DNA from: an uncultured Lachnospiraceae bacterium
GTDB lineage: Bacteria; Bacillota; Clostridia; Lachnospirales; Lachnospiraceae
Length of the DNA: 17,406 bases
Assembly (NCBI GenBank): GCA_934351765.1
Contig: CAKRJM010000021.1
Span: forward strand, 1 to 17,406
Direction of reading: 5' to 3'
Shown: positions 6,977-14,191 of the stretch, in pieces
Numbering within the stretch: the stretch's first letter is position 1
Layout of the letters: every line of letters begins with the position of its first letter
Translations under genes and position numbers: made by a program
The notes under the pieces: generated by a model
Seen by the model: the letters and a program-made list of their open reading frames with translations, nothing else
Databases searched by the model: none
What the model was told of the DNA's origin: nothing

Positions 6977-7701
6977 TGTCAGATCTGCTGATCGTAATAC
7001 CCGCCTACAATGAAGAGGAAAACATTGAACGGGTGGTAGATAACCTGATCCGGAATTATCCGGAGTTTGATTATGTAGTCGTTAATGACGGATCGAAGGA
7101 CCGGACAGCTCAGATCTGCCGGGAGAAGGGGTATAACCTTTTGGATCTTCCGGTAAATCTGGGACTGGCCGGTGGCTTTCAGGCGGGATTAAAATATGCC
7201 TGGAGAAACGGCTATGAATATGCAGTCCAGTTTGACGGAGATGGCCAGCACCGGCCGGAGTTTATCCAGACCATGAAGGAAAAAATGGCAGAGGGCTATG
7301 ACATTGTGATCGGCTCCAGGTTTGTCACAGAGAAAAAACCGAAGACCATGCGGATGCTGGGCAGCAATCTGATCTCCGGGGCGATCCGTCTGACCACCGG
7401 CGTAAGAGTGAAGGATCCCACATCCGGTATGCGGATGTTCCACCGGAAAATGATCGAGGAGTTTGCGCTCAGCCTGAACTACGGGCCGGAGCCGGATACG
7501 GTATCTTATCTGCTGCGTCAGGGTGCGAAGGTGGCAGAGGTGCAGGTAAAGATGGATGAGCGGATCGCTGGTGTCAGCTATCTGAATCCGGTCAATGCAG
7601 TAAAATATATGACGAAGATGCTCTTTTCAATTTTAATTATTCAGAATTTCCGGAAACGGGAGAATAAATATCGGAAGAAGAACGGAGGAGAGAAACAATG
7701 A
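6973..7701 (+). CDS. DPM-like polyprenyl-phosphate glycosyltransferase (GT2)
   Basis: This 242-aa GT2 is of the dolichyl-phosphate mannose synthase type, which transfers a sugar from a nucleotide donor to a polyprenyl phosphate on the cytoplasmic face. Seen motifs are IPAYNEEENI (9-18), VVNDGSKDRT (36-45), QFDGDGQHRPEF (86-97, with the metal-binding DGD), GSRF (114-117) and DPTSGMRMF (148-156). The C-terminus ends in a basic tail after a short hydrophobic stretch, without the two C-terminal membrane helices of GtrB-type enzymes. The start at 6973 overlaps the previous stop by the ATGA arrangement and follows GGGGG. It overlaps the DUF2304 gene by 4 bases, implying tight coupling. The pair parallels GacI and GacJ of Streptococcus pyogenes; the sugar carried is unknown. 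Confidence 0.88.
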   Translation: MMSDLLIVIPAYNEEENIERVVDNLIRNYPEFDYVVVNDGSKDRTAQICREKGYNLLDLPVNLGLAGGFQAGLKYAWRNGYEYAVQFDGDGQHRPEFIQTMKEKMAEGYDIVIGSRFVTEKKPKTMRMLGSNLISGAIRLTTGVRVKDPTSGMRMFHRKMIEEFALSLNYGPEPDTVSYLLRQGAKVAEVQVKMDERIAGVSYLNPVNAVKYMTKMLFSILIIQNFRKRENKYRKKNGGEKQ

Positions 7702-8072
7702 CAACTGTGCTTCGTGTGGTACTGATCATCGTATCGCTTCTGGTATTCTTCGTGATGATGAAGAAGATCCGCCAGGCAAAGGTGAAGATCGAGGATTCCA
7801 TGTTCTGGGTGCTGTTTGCCCTTCTTCTGGTGGTGTTCAGCATCTTTCCGGGGGCGGCAGACTGGCTCTCCGATCTGGTGGGAACCATGTCCACGGCAAA
7901 CTTTATTTTTATGCTGATGATCTTCCTGCTTCTGATCAAAAATTTTGCCATGTCTCTGAGGATCTCCCAGCTGGAGACCAAGGTAAAGGAACTGGTTCAG
8001 CGGATCGCGCTGGACGATAATGAACTGCAGAAAGAGATTCATGACTGCGAAACAAAAAAAGAGGAAAAATAA
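7698..8072 (+). CDS. DUF2304 small membrane protein, partner of DPM-like GT
   Basis: This 124-aa protein has three predicted membrane helices (about 4-21, 35-52 and 66-84) followed by a charged amphipathic segment (about 88-115) likely to form a coiled coil. The pattern and neighbourhood match DUF2304. A member of this family, GacJ, is known to associate with and stimulate the polyprenyl-phosphate GlcNAc transferase GacI in group A streptococci. The start overlaps the previous gene by ATGA and has a strong GGAGGAG site, so translation is likely coupled. It probably anchors the upstream glycosyltransferase, which lacks its own membrane helices, at the inner face of the membrane. No catalytic residues are expected. 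Confidence 0.85.
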   Translation: MTTVLRVVLIIVSLLVFFVMMKKIRQAKVKIEDSMFWVLFALLLVVFSIFPGAADWLSDLVGTMSTANFIFMLMIFLLLIKNFAMSLRISQLETKVKELVQRIALDDNELQKEIHDCETKKEEK

Positions 8073-8073
8073 G

Positions 8074-8907
8074 ATGGAACCTTTGGTAAGCGTCTGTATT
8101 CCGGCATACAACAGCAGTGTTTATATTAAACGAACCATGGAGTCCGTGCTGGAACAGAATTATAAAAACATTGAACTGGTCGTGATCGATGACCAGTCGA
8201 AGGACAATACTGTGGAAATCGTAGAGTCGGTGAAGGATCCTCGGGTACGGTTGGTGAAGAATGAGAAAAACCTGGGTATGACCGGAAACTGGAACAAGTG
8301 TCTGGCGGAGGCGAGGGGTGATTATATCAAGCTGATCTGTGCCGATGATGTGCTTTATAAGGACAGTATCGAGAAGGAGCTTGGGGCGCTTCTGGCCCAT
8401 CCGGAGGTCACGCTGGTCATGAGTGATACGGCCCTGATTGATGAGAAGGGAAAGCGGACAGGCTGTTTTAAGCGATATCCAAAGAGCGGGCTGCTGGATG
8501 GGAAAAAGGTGGCAAAGCGGGCGCTGATCTTCAAGAGCTTTTTCGGAGCACCCTGCAATACGCTGTTTCCGCGGAGCTCCTATGAGAAAGCAGGCGGCTT
8601 TGACCCGAAGTTCCCGTTTATCCTGGATTTTGATATGTGGATCCGCATGGCCTGTCTTGGAAAAATTTTCGTGATCCATGAGGAACTGAACGGATTCCGT
8701 GTCCGGAACGATTCCAATACCGGAAATCTCATCAATGATGACCGGAAAACCTATAATAACGAGCATCGCATGCTTTTGAAAAAGCATAATGCCCTTGGCA
8801 TTGTACATTTAAACCGGTTTGAGCTGGGGGTCAGCATGCTGATCCGCCATGCAAGAAATGAACTGATCCAGATTTATCTGAAGGTAAATGCAAAGAAGAA
8901 ACGATAG
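8074..8907 (+). CDS. Family 2 glycosyltransferase
   Basis: This 277-aa GT-A enzyme has the usual GT2 opening VSVCIPAYNS (5-14), the VVIDDQSKDNT segment (36-46), the ICADD metal-binding motif (88-92) and a DFDMWIRM segment (185-192) near the catalytic base. There is no membrane helix. ATG 8074 was chosen over an upstream ATG at 8020 because GAGG at 8061-8064 precedes it and the homologous core begins at once; the longer form would add 18 basic residues inside the end of the DUF2304 gene. It starts 1 base after that gene's stop. Donor and acceptor cannot be told from sequence. It is likely one of the cytoplasmic steps that build the glycan chain. Confidence 0.88.
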   Translation: MEPLVSVCIPAYNSSVYIKRTMESVLEQNYKNIELVVIDDQSKDNTVEIVESVKDPRVRLVKNEKNLGMTGNWNKCLAEARGDYIKLICADDVLYKDSIEKELGALLAHPEVTLVMSDTALIDEKGKRTGCFKRYPKSGLLDGKKVAKRALIFKSFFGAPCNTLFPRSSYEKAGGFDPKFPFILDFDMWIRMACLGKIFVIHEELNGFRVRNDSNTGNLINDDRKTYNNEHRMLLKKHNALGIVHLNRFELGVSMLIRHARNELIQIYLKVNAKKKR

Positions 8908-8930
8908 AAGTCCGGGGGCGGGAGAATGAT

Positions 8931-10892
8931 ATGGAAAAAAAGAAAAATCGCAAAGAGCTGAAAACCTGGCAGAAGCTGGTGCTTGGACTGATCGGTACGG
9001 TCCTTGCCGCAGTGGCACTGGAGCTGTACTGTAACCGGGGAGTGCTCGGACTTCCGTCCGCGGAGCGGGGCATCCATGCCATCGAAGAGGAAATGATTAC
9101 GGCACAGGGCTTTGAAAAAACGGAAGAAGGCTATCGTCTTGGGGAAACGGGCGGAACGCTCCGCCTGGAATTTGGCGGAAGCTACGTGGAAAAGCTTTAT
9201 TATACCTATGACCATGAAAGCATCTTCAATGTGCTGGTGACGGTTCAGTACCAAAATGCTTACGGTCAGGCGGAAGTAAAACAGTTTTATGATAAAAACA
9301 GTGCGGTGATCAGCCGGTCTGTGATCAATCTGGGAAAGAAAATTGACTGGATCGAGCTTCATACGGAGCAGTGTCTGCTGGATCAGAGTGGCGTGGGCTA
9401 TGAGGCAGGCGATCCTTATGAGGCAGTGATCACCGGAATTTTCGTAAAAAATCAGACTCAGGTCAATCTGTTCCGGATATTGTTTGTGTTCCTGGCGGGC
9501 GGTCTGATCGTATGCGGCATTGTGTTCCGAAAGAAGTTTGGACAGAAGCTGGAATGGGCGTTCCTGGCCGTGAGCCTGACGGCAGGCGTGCTTATGATTG
9601 CATGTCTTCCTGCGACTAAGGTCGGCTGGGATGAGGAAACGCACTTTATGAGAAGCTACCAGCTTTCGCTCTATCCCGGAGGGCAGCAGGTGACTCCGGA
9701 GGTTCGAGATCTGTTTGTATGCGGGCTGGATACCTGGCCCTTAAATCTTCCGGATTCCCTGGAGGAAAAGAAAGAGGTCAATGAATTCTTTTTGGAAACA
9801 TGTAAATATAACGAGGGGACAGAGGTGGCGGTGGGAACCCACTGTGGGATCTATACGCCGGGATATTTCGGCTCTGCGATATTCTTAAAAGTGGGACGGA
9901 TACTTCATATGCCGTTTACGATGCTGTATCAGTTCGGGCGGCTGGGAAATCTTCTGGTCTACTGTTTCCTGATGGCGCTGGCAATCCGGATTCTGCCGGT
10001 TGGAAAGCGGATCTTGATGGCTGTGGCACTGATGCCGACACCGATGTTTCTGGCAGCCTGCTATTCCTATGATCCGTCGGTATTTGCCTTTTCCATGGTG
10101 GGATTTGCGCTGGTGCTGCGGGAGATCCTGGATTCGGAACGGACCGTTTCCTGGAAGCCTTATCTGGCGGCGTTATTCTGTTTTGCCTGGGGGATCCTTC
10201 CGAAAGCCGTATATGCGCCGTTAGCGCTGACCGGGCTTCTGATCCCGGCTTCCCGTTACCGGAATAAAAAAGAAATGTGGATCATGCGGGCGGGCTTTGT
10301 TCTGCTGTTCCTGTTTTTAATGTCAAGCTTTGTGCTGCCGAGCCTGTTATCACCGTCCAGCTACGGAGATACCAGAGGCGGCGCGGTGAGCGTCGGTACA
10401 CAGATGAAGAATGTTTTATTCCGGCCGCTGACGTATACAAAGCTTCTTCTGCTGAATATCTGGAAGAGTCTGCCGTCTTACTTAATGGGAGACGGAATCT
10501 TCCTTTCCATGGGGCATCTGGGACTTGCCGGCTTCGGAAGTGTCACACTCCTTTATACTTGCGGCGTGATGCTGACAGAGGATCAGTCCATGAGATCAAA
10601 GACGTTTTCAAAATGGCAGAAGCTGGGGCTCCTGGTGATCGTGGTATTCACCGTTGCCCTGATCTGGACCGCGTTTTACCTGACCTTTACCGTTCCGGGA
10701 AGCACCTGGATCCAGGGCGTTCAGGGAAGATATTTCCTTCCGGTGCTGCTTCCGCTGTTCCTGGTCTGCGGCTGCAGATGGGTAAAGCTTCAGGTTACCG
10801 AGCAGACGAAGAATCTGCTGGTGATGAGTATTTCGGGATTCCTGATCTATGCCATGATCTGGAGTCAGCTGATCGTCGGAAGAAACTGGTAA
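8931..10892 (+). CDS. DUF2142 membrane protein, probable GT-C glycosyltransferase with ectodomain
   Basis: This 653-aa polytopic protein has one N-terminal helix (about 14-31), a soluble, beta-rich segment of roughly 145 residues (about 35-180), and then about ten membrane helices. Right after the third helix lies GWDEETHF (232-239), an acidic motif in the first external loop typical of DUF2142 and of GT-C enzymes that use polyprenyl-phosphate sugars outside the cell. By family and context it is the probable transferase that receives the lipid-phosphate sugar made by the DPM-like and DUF2304 pair and flipped by the Wzx-like protein. That places it where GacL acts in Streptococcus pyogenes. 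GGGAG at 8920-8924 supports the start. The ectodomain between helices 1 and 2 resembles a carbohydrate-binding beta-sandwich in character only; no family was recognised with certainty. Confidence 0.82.
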   Translation: MEKKKNRKELKTWQKLVLGLIGTVLAAVALELYCNRGVLGLPSAERGIHAIEEEMITAQGFEKTEEGYRLGETGGTLRLEFGGSYVEKLYYTYDHESIFNVLVTVQYQNAYGQAEVKQFYDKNSAVISRSVINLGKKIDWIELHTEQCLLDQSGVGYEAGDPYEAVITGIFVKNQTQVNLFRILFVFLAGGLIVCGIVFRKKFGQKLEWAFLAVSLTAGVLMIACLPATKVGWDEETHFMRSYQLSLYPGGQQVTPEVRDLFVCGLDTWPLNLPDSLEEKKEVNEFFLETCKYNEGTEVAVGTHCGIYTPGYFGSAIFLKVGRILHMPFTMLYQFGRLGNLLVYCFLMALAIRILPVGKRILMAVALMPTPMFLAACYSYDPSVFAFSMVGFALVLREILDSERTVSWKPYLAALFCFAWGILPKAVYAPLALTGLLIPASRYRNKKEMWIMRAGFVLLFLFLMSSFVLPSLLSPSSYGDTRGGAVSVGTQMKNVLFRPLTYTKLLLLNIWKSLPSYLMGDGIFLSMGHLGLAGFGSVTLLYTCGVMLTEDQSMRSKTFSKWQKLGLLVIVVFTVALIWTAFYLTFTVPGSTWIQGVQGRYFLPVLLPLFLVCGCRWVKLQVTEQTKNLLVMSISGFLIYAMIWSQLIVGRNW

Positions 10893-10991
10893 AGGCTTTT
10901 GATATGGTAAGAAATCAAAGCAGAAACAAAACTATCTGCGGTAAAGCAGAGCAAGAAAATGGAACCCGTTAGTTAAAAAATGGAGAGAAAA
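10893..10991 (+). other. Structured gap between the DUF2142 and double-GT2 genes
   Basis: This is the widest gap inside the first part of the cluster, where other junctions are -4 to +23 bases. It can form two small hairpins: GCTTTTGAT (10895-10903) with ATCAAAGC (10914-10921), with one bulge, and TCTGC (10935-10939) with GCAGA (10946-10950). No U run and no convincing promoter were seen. It may modulate translation or RNA stability. Confidence 0.3.
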
Positions 10992-13490
10992 ATGGGACGT
11001 ATTCAGTGTCATATTGACGGACTTCGAAGCTGTAAAAATAAGGAAAAACTTCGTGTGTATATCTGCGGCTGGTGTGCTGTGGACGGTACCGGAGATTATA
11101 CGCTTTCAATCGGTACCGAAAAAAGAGAGCTTTCGTTTCTGGCGGAAGAACGGGTCGTCCGTCCGGACGTGGCGAAGGCCCTTGCCGGAAAAGGCTCAGT
11201 CTCGGAAAAAGCGCTGTTCGGCTATTACCTGGCTGTCGAGCTTTTACCGGAAGAAACCGAAAAGAAGCTGATCCTGTCAGCAGTGAAAAACGGGGAGACG
11301 AAAAAGATCGCTTCCTGGAAGCTCAGAAGTCTGGAAGAGATGAGCGGAAATGCACCGGTGCTGTATGAGATCGAACAGGCAGGAAAGACAGAAAAACAGG
11401 CAGTGATTCAGGGCTGGGCGGTTAGTATCCATGGAGAGAAATTATCCTATAAGCTGACTGACGATCGGGGAAGATCAGTTCCCGTTAAGGAGCGCAGAAT
11501 GCTCCGGCCGGAGCTGGGTCTTCTGTTTCCGGATCTGGACATGAAGGAAGAAGATGCGGCAGGATTCCGACTGAAAGTGGAAAATCCGCAGAGCGCGTAT
11601 TATGATCTGGATATTTCGGACAGTACCGAAACCAGAACGATCCGTATTTCCCAGCGGGAGTTTGCACGGGCAGAAAAGAAGGGGAAAAAGAGGTATCATG
11701 CCTTGAAAATCCTGGCAAAAGAACTTCGTCCCAGTGTGCTGCGCCATGATACCAGCGTGCTGGTAAAGAAGGGGCCGGGGGCACTGTCAAAGGAGTGGCG
11801 TGACCGTTATACGGTGCAGGAATATAAGTATGACCGCTGGTTCCGCGACCATGCGGTGACAGCAGAAGAGCTGGAAAAACAGCGCAGTGAGACCTTTGCT
11901 CATGCACCGAAGATCAGCGTGATCGTTCCGGTTTATCATACGCCAAAGGCGTTTTTGAAGCAGATGATCGGTTCGTTACAGGATCAGTCCTACAAAAACT
12001 GGGAATTATGTCTGGCGGACGGCGGGACGGATGATCAGATCGTGGAACGGATCGTAAAGAAATATATGGAGCGTGATGCCAGAATCCGTTATAAAAGGCT
12101 GACAGAAAATAAAGGAATCGCCGGAAATACCAATGAGGCTATGACACTGGCCACCGGAGAATGGATCGCACTTCTGGATCACGATGATATCCTGACACCG
12201 GATGCGTTGTATGAAGTAGTGAAAGCCATAAATGAACATCCTGATGCTGAGGCAATTTATTCCGATGAAGATAAGGTTTCCATGGATCTGAAAACCTACT
12301 TTGAGCCACATTTTAAATCGGATTTTAATCCGGATCTGCTCCGCTCCAACAACTATATCTGTCATCTGTTTACAGCGAAAAAGAGTCTGGTGGATACGGT
12401 CGGCTGGTTCAATTCCGAGTTTGACGGTTCCCAGGATTATGATTTTATCCTGCGGTGTACGGAACGGGCAAAGGAAACGTATCATATTCCCAAGGTGCTT
12501 TACCACTGGAGAATGCACCAGAATTCCACAGCGGCTGATCCGGAGAGCAAGCTGTACTGCTTTGAGGCCGGAAAACATGCTATTGAAGCGCATTTAAAGC
12601 GGCTGGGCCTGAAAGGCGAGGTCAGCATGTTCCCGGGCTATTATGGGTTTTACCGGGTGCGATATGAGGTACAGGAAAAGAGTAAGATATCGATCCTGAT
12701 CCCTAATAAGGACGAAAAAGAAAGCCTGAAAAAATGTGTGGATTCGATCCTGGAAAAGACAATTTATCCGAATTATGAGATCGTCATTGTGGAAAATAAC
12801 AGTACCACAGAAGAAATCTTTGAGTATTATAAGGAACTGGAACAGAATAAGCGGGTCAAAGTCCTGACCTGGAAGGATAAATTCAATTATTCTGCTATCA
12901 ATAATTTTGCGGAGCAGAATAGCGACGGAGAGTATCTGGTGCTTTTAAATAATGATACGGAGATCCGAAAGGGCGACTGGCTGGAGCTGCTTCTGGCAGA
13001 TGTCCAGCAGCCGGGCGTCGGCATCGTCGGCGCGAAGCTTCTGTATCCGGATCGTTCCATCCAGCATGCCGGAGTGGTGATCGGGCTGGGCGGAGTGGCC
13101 GGTCATGTATTTTCCACATATCCAGGAAATTATATGGGCTGCAACGGACGTGCACAGCTCCAGCAGACGGTCGGAGGCGTGACGGCAGCCTGTCTGATGG
13201 TGAGCCGGGAGGTATTTGAAGAGGTTGGCAGATTGGAAGAAGACATTGCGGTGGCGTTTAACGATGTGGATTTCTGCCTGAAGGTACGGAAAGCCGGTTA
13301 TCGGATCATGTACGAGCCGTGGGTTGTGCTGAACCATTATGAATCCAAGAGCCGCGGCGCGGAGGATACGCCGGAAAAACAGGCGCGGTTTGTCGGAGAG
13401 GTTCATTATATGGAACACAAGTGGGGAGAAGAACTGACCAAGGGTGATCCTTATTATGGGAAAAACTGTCTGATGGAATTAAAGCTGTGA
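10992..13490 (+). CDS. Double-domain GT2 glycosyltransferase with tandem N-terminal repeats
   Basis: This large soluble protein of 832 aa carries two GT-A domains. The first (about 305-530) has ISVIVPVYHT, the LLDHDD metal site (394-399) and a DGSQDYDF segment near 478-485. The second (about 564-790) has ISILIPNKDE, LLNNDT (651-656) and the FNDVDFCLK segment (756-764). The N-terminal 225 residues hold two diverged repeats of 80-90 residues, each with a Gly-Trp core (ICGW, IQGW), an Arg-Pro pair (RPDV, RPEL) and a Gly-Tyr/Phe strand, probably beta-sandwich modules. ATG 10992 is preferred over 10980 because GGAGAG lies 5 bases before it, while nothing precedes the earlier ATG. Dual GT2 proteins often add alternating residues to O-antigen or cell-wall glycans. 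The sugars here are unknown. Confidence 0.87.
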   Translation: MGRIQCHIDGLRSCKNKEKLRVYICGWCAVDGTGDYTLSIGTEKRELSFLAEERVVRPDVAKALAGKGSVSEKALFGYYLAVELLPEETEKKLILSAVKNGETKKIASWKLRSLEEMSGNAPVLYEIEQAGKTEKQAVIQGWAVSIHGEKLSYKLTDDRGRSVPVKERRMLRPELGLLFPDLDMKEEDAAGFRLKVENPQSAYYDLDISDSTETRTIRISQREFARAEKKGKKRYHALKILAKELRPSVLRHDTSVLVKKGPGALSKEWRDRYTVQEYKYDRWFRDHAVTAEELEKQRSETFAHAPKISVIVPVYHTPKAFLKQMIGSLQDQSYKNWELCLADGGTDDQIVERIVKKYMERDARIRYKRLTENKGIAGNTNEAMTLATGEWIALLDHDDILTPDALYEVVKAINEHPDAEAIYSDEDKVSMDLKTYFEPHFKSDFNPDLLRSNNYICHLFTAKKSLVDTVGWFNSEFDGSQDYDFILRCTERAKETYHIPKVLYHWRMHQNSTAADPESKLYCFEAGKHAIEAHLKRLGLKGEVSMFPGYYGFYRVRYEVQEKSKISILIPNKDEKESLKKCVDSILEKTIYPNYEIVIVENNSTTEEIFEYYKELEQNKRVKVLTWKDKFNYSAINNFAEQNSDGEYLVLLNNDTEIRKGDWLELLLADVQQPGVGIVGAKLLYPDRSIQHAGVVIGLGGVAGHVFSTYPGNYMGCNGRAQLQQTVGGVTAACLMVSREVFEEVGRLEEDIAVAFNDVDFCLKVRKAGYRIMYEPWVVLNHYESKSRGAEDTPEKQARFVGEVHYMEHKWGEELTKGDPYYGKNCLMELKL

Positions 13491-13528
13491 TCCGCTGACA
13501 GAGAAAATGGTAAGGAAAAATGCCTGGG

Positions 13529-13557
13529 TTGATAAAGAACGGAATCAATGCTATAAT
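13529..13557 (+). promoter_or_regulatory. Internal sigma-A promoter before rmlC, extended -10
   Basis: TTGATA at 13529-13534, a 17-base spacer and TATAAT at 13552-13557 preceded by TGC make a near-consensus extended -10 promoter. It would start transcription near 13564 and drive rmlC and the exporter genes independently of the glf promoter. Confidence 0.88.
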
Positions 13558-13560
13558 CAA

Positions 13561-13572
13561 GGCAATATTGCC
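13561..13572. promoter_or_regulatory. Perfect 12-base palindrome at the predicted start of transcription
   Basis: GGCAATATTGCC is a perfect inverted repeat beginning 3 bases after the -10 box and covering the predicted start of transcription. Its position suits a repressor operator. No regulator gene is in the window, so the function is inferred from position only. Confidence 0.35.
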
Positions 13573-13610
13573 TGAAAATAAAAACGAGAACCAGAAAGGA
13601 AATTAAGATT

Positions 13611-14165
13611 ATGGGAAAAATAAAAGTAACGACCTGTGGAATTAAGGGACTTTATGTGATCGAGCCGACGGTGTTCCCTGATGAACGCGGCTATTTCATG
13701 GAAACTTATAATCTCAATGATTTCAAGGAAGCCGGACTTGATATGGTCTTTGTACAGGATAACCAGTCCATGTCCAAGAAGGGCGTGCTGCGCGGCCTTC
13801 ATTTCCAGAAGCAGTTTCCCCAGGGCAAGCTGGTCCGCGCTGTGAGAGGAACCGTATTTGACGTGGCCGTGGATCTTAGAGCGGATTCCGAGACATACGG
13901 AAAGTGGTTCGGTGTGGAGCTGTCCGCAGAGAACAAGAAGCAGTTCTATATTTCTCCCGGATTTGCACATGGATTCCTGGTGCTGAGCGATGAGGCTGAG
14001 TTTGCCTACAAGTGCACGGACTTCTATCACCCCGGTGATGAGGGCGGTGTAGCATGGAATGATCCTGACATCGGTGTGGAATGGCCTATCGAAGAGGGAA
14101 TGGAACTGATCATTTCCGAAAAAGATCAGAAGTGGAAGGGCTTAAAGGAAACCTTTAAGTTTTAA
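13611..14165 (+). CDS. rmlC: dTDP-4-dehydrorhamnose 3,5-epimerase
   Basis: RmlC (also named RfbC) epimerises dTDP-4-dehydro-6-deoxy-D-glucose at C3 and C5, the third step of dTDP-L-rhamnose synthesis in the cytoplasm. The 184-aa product is the expected length for this cupin-fold dimer. It shows the FPDERGYF segment (22-29), QDNQSMSKKGVLRGLHFQ (49-66) with the catalytic His64, the PQGKLVRAVRG motif (70-80), and the GFAHGF strand followed by the EFAYKCTDFY segment. AAAGGA about 10 bases upstream provides a moderate ribosome site. It follows its own promoter. The rmlA, rmlB and rmlD genes are not in the window, so the rest of the pathway must be encoded elsewhere or beyond the right edge. Its presence supports a rhamnose-containing polymer. 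Confidence 0.96.
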   Translation: MGKIKVTTCGIKGLYVIEPTVFPDERGYFMETYNLNDFKEAGLDMVFVQDNQSMSKKGVLRGLHFQKQFPQGKLVRAVRGTVFDVAVDLRADSETYGKWFGVELSAENKKQFYISPGFAHGFLVLSDEAEFAYKCTDFYHPGDEGGVAWNDPDIGVEWPIEEGMELIISEKDQKWKGLKETFKF

Positions 14166-14191
14166 GGATTTAAGGTGGTAAAGGTAGATCA

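Noticed and set aside
7936..9644. Long - strand frames at 7936-8808 and 8874-9644
   Set aside because: They lie opposite the GT2 and DUF2142 genes, show low-complexity His/Leu/Arg-rich translations and match no family I know.
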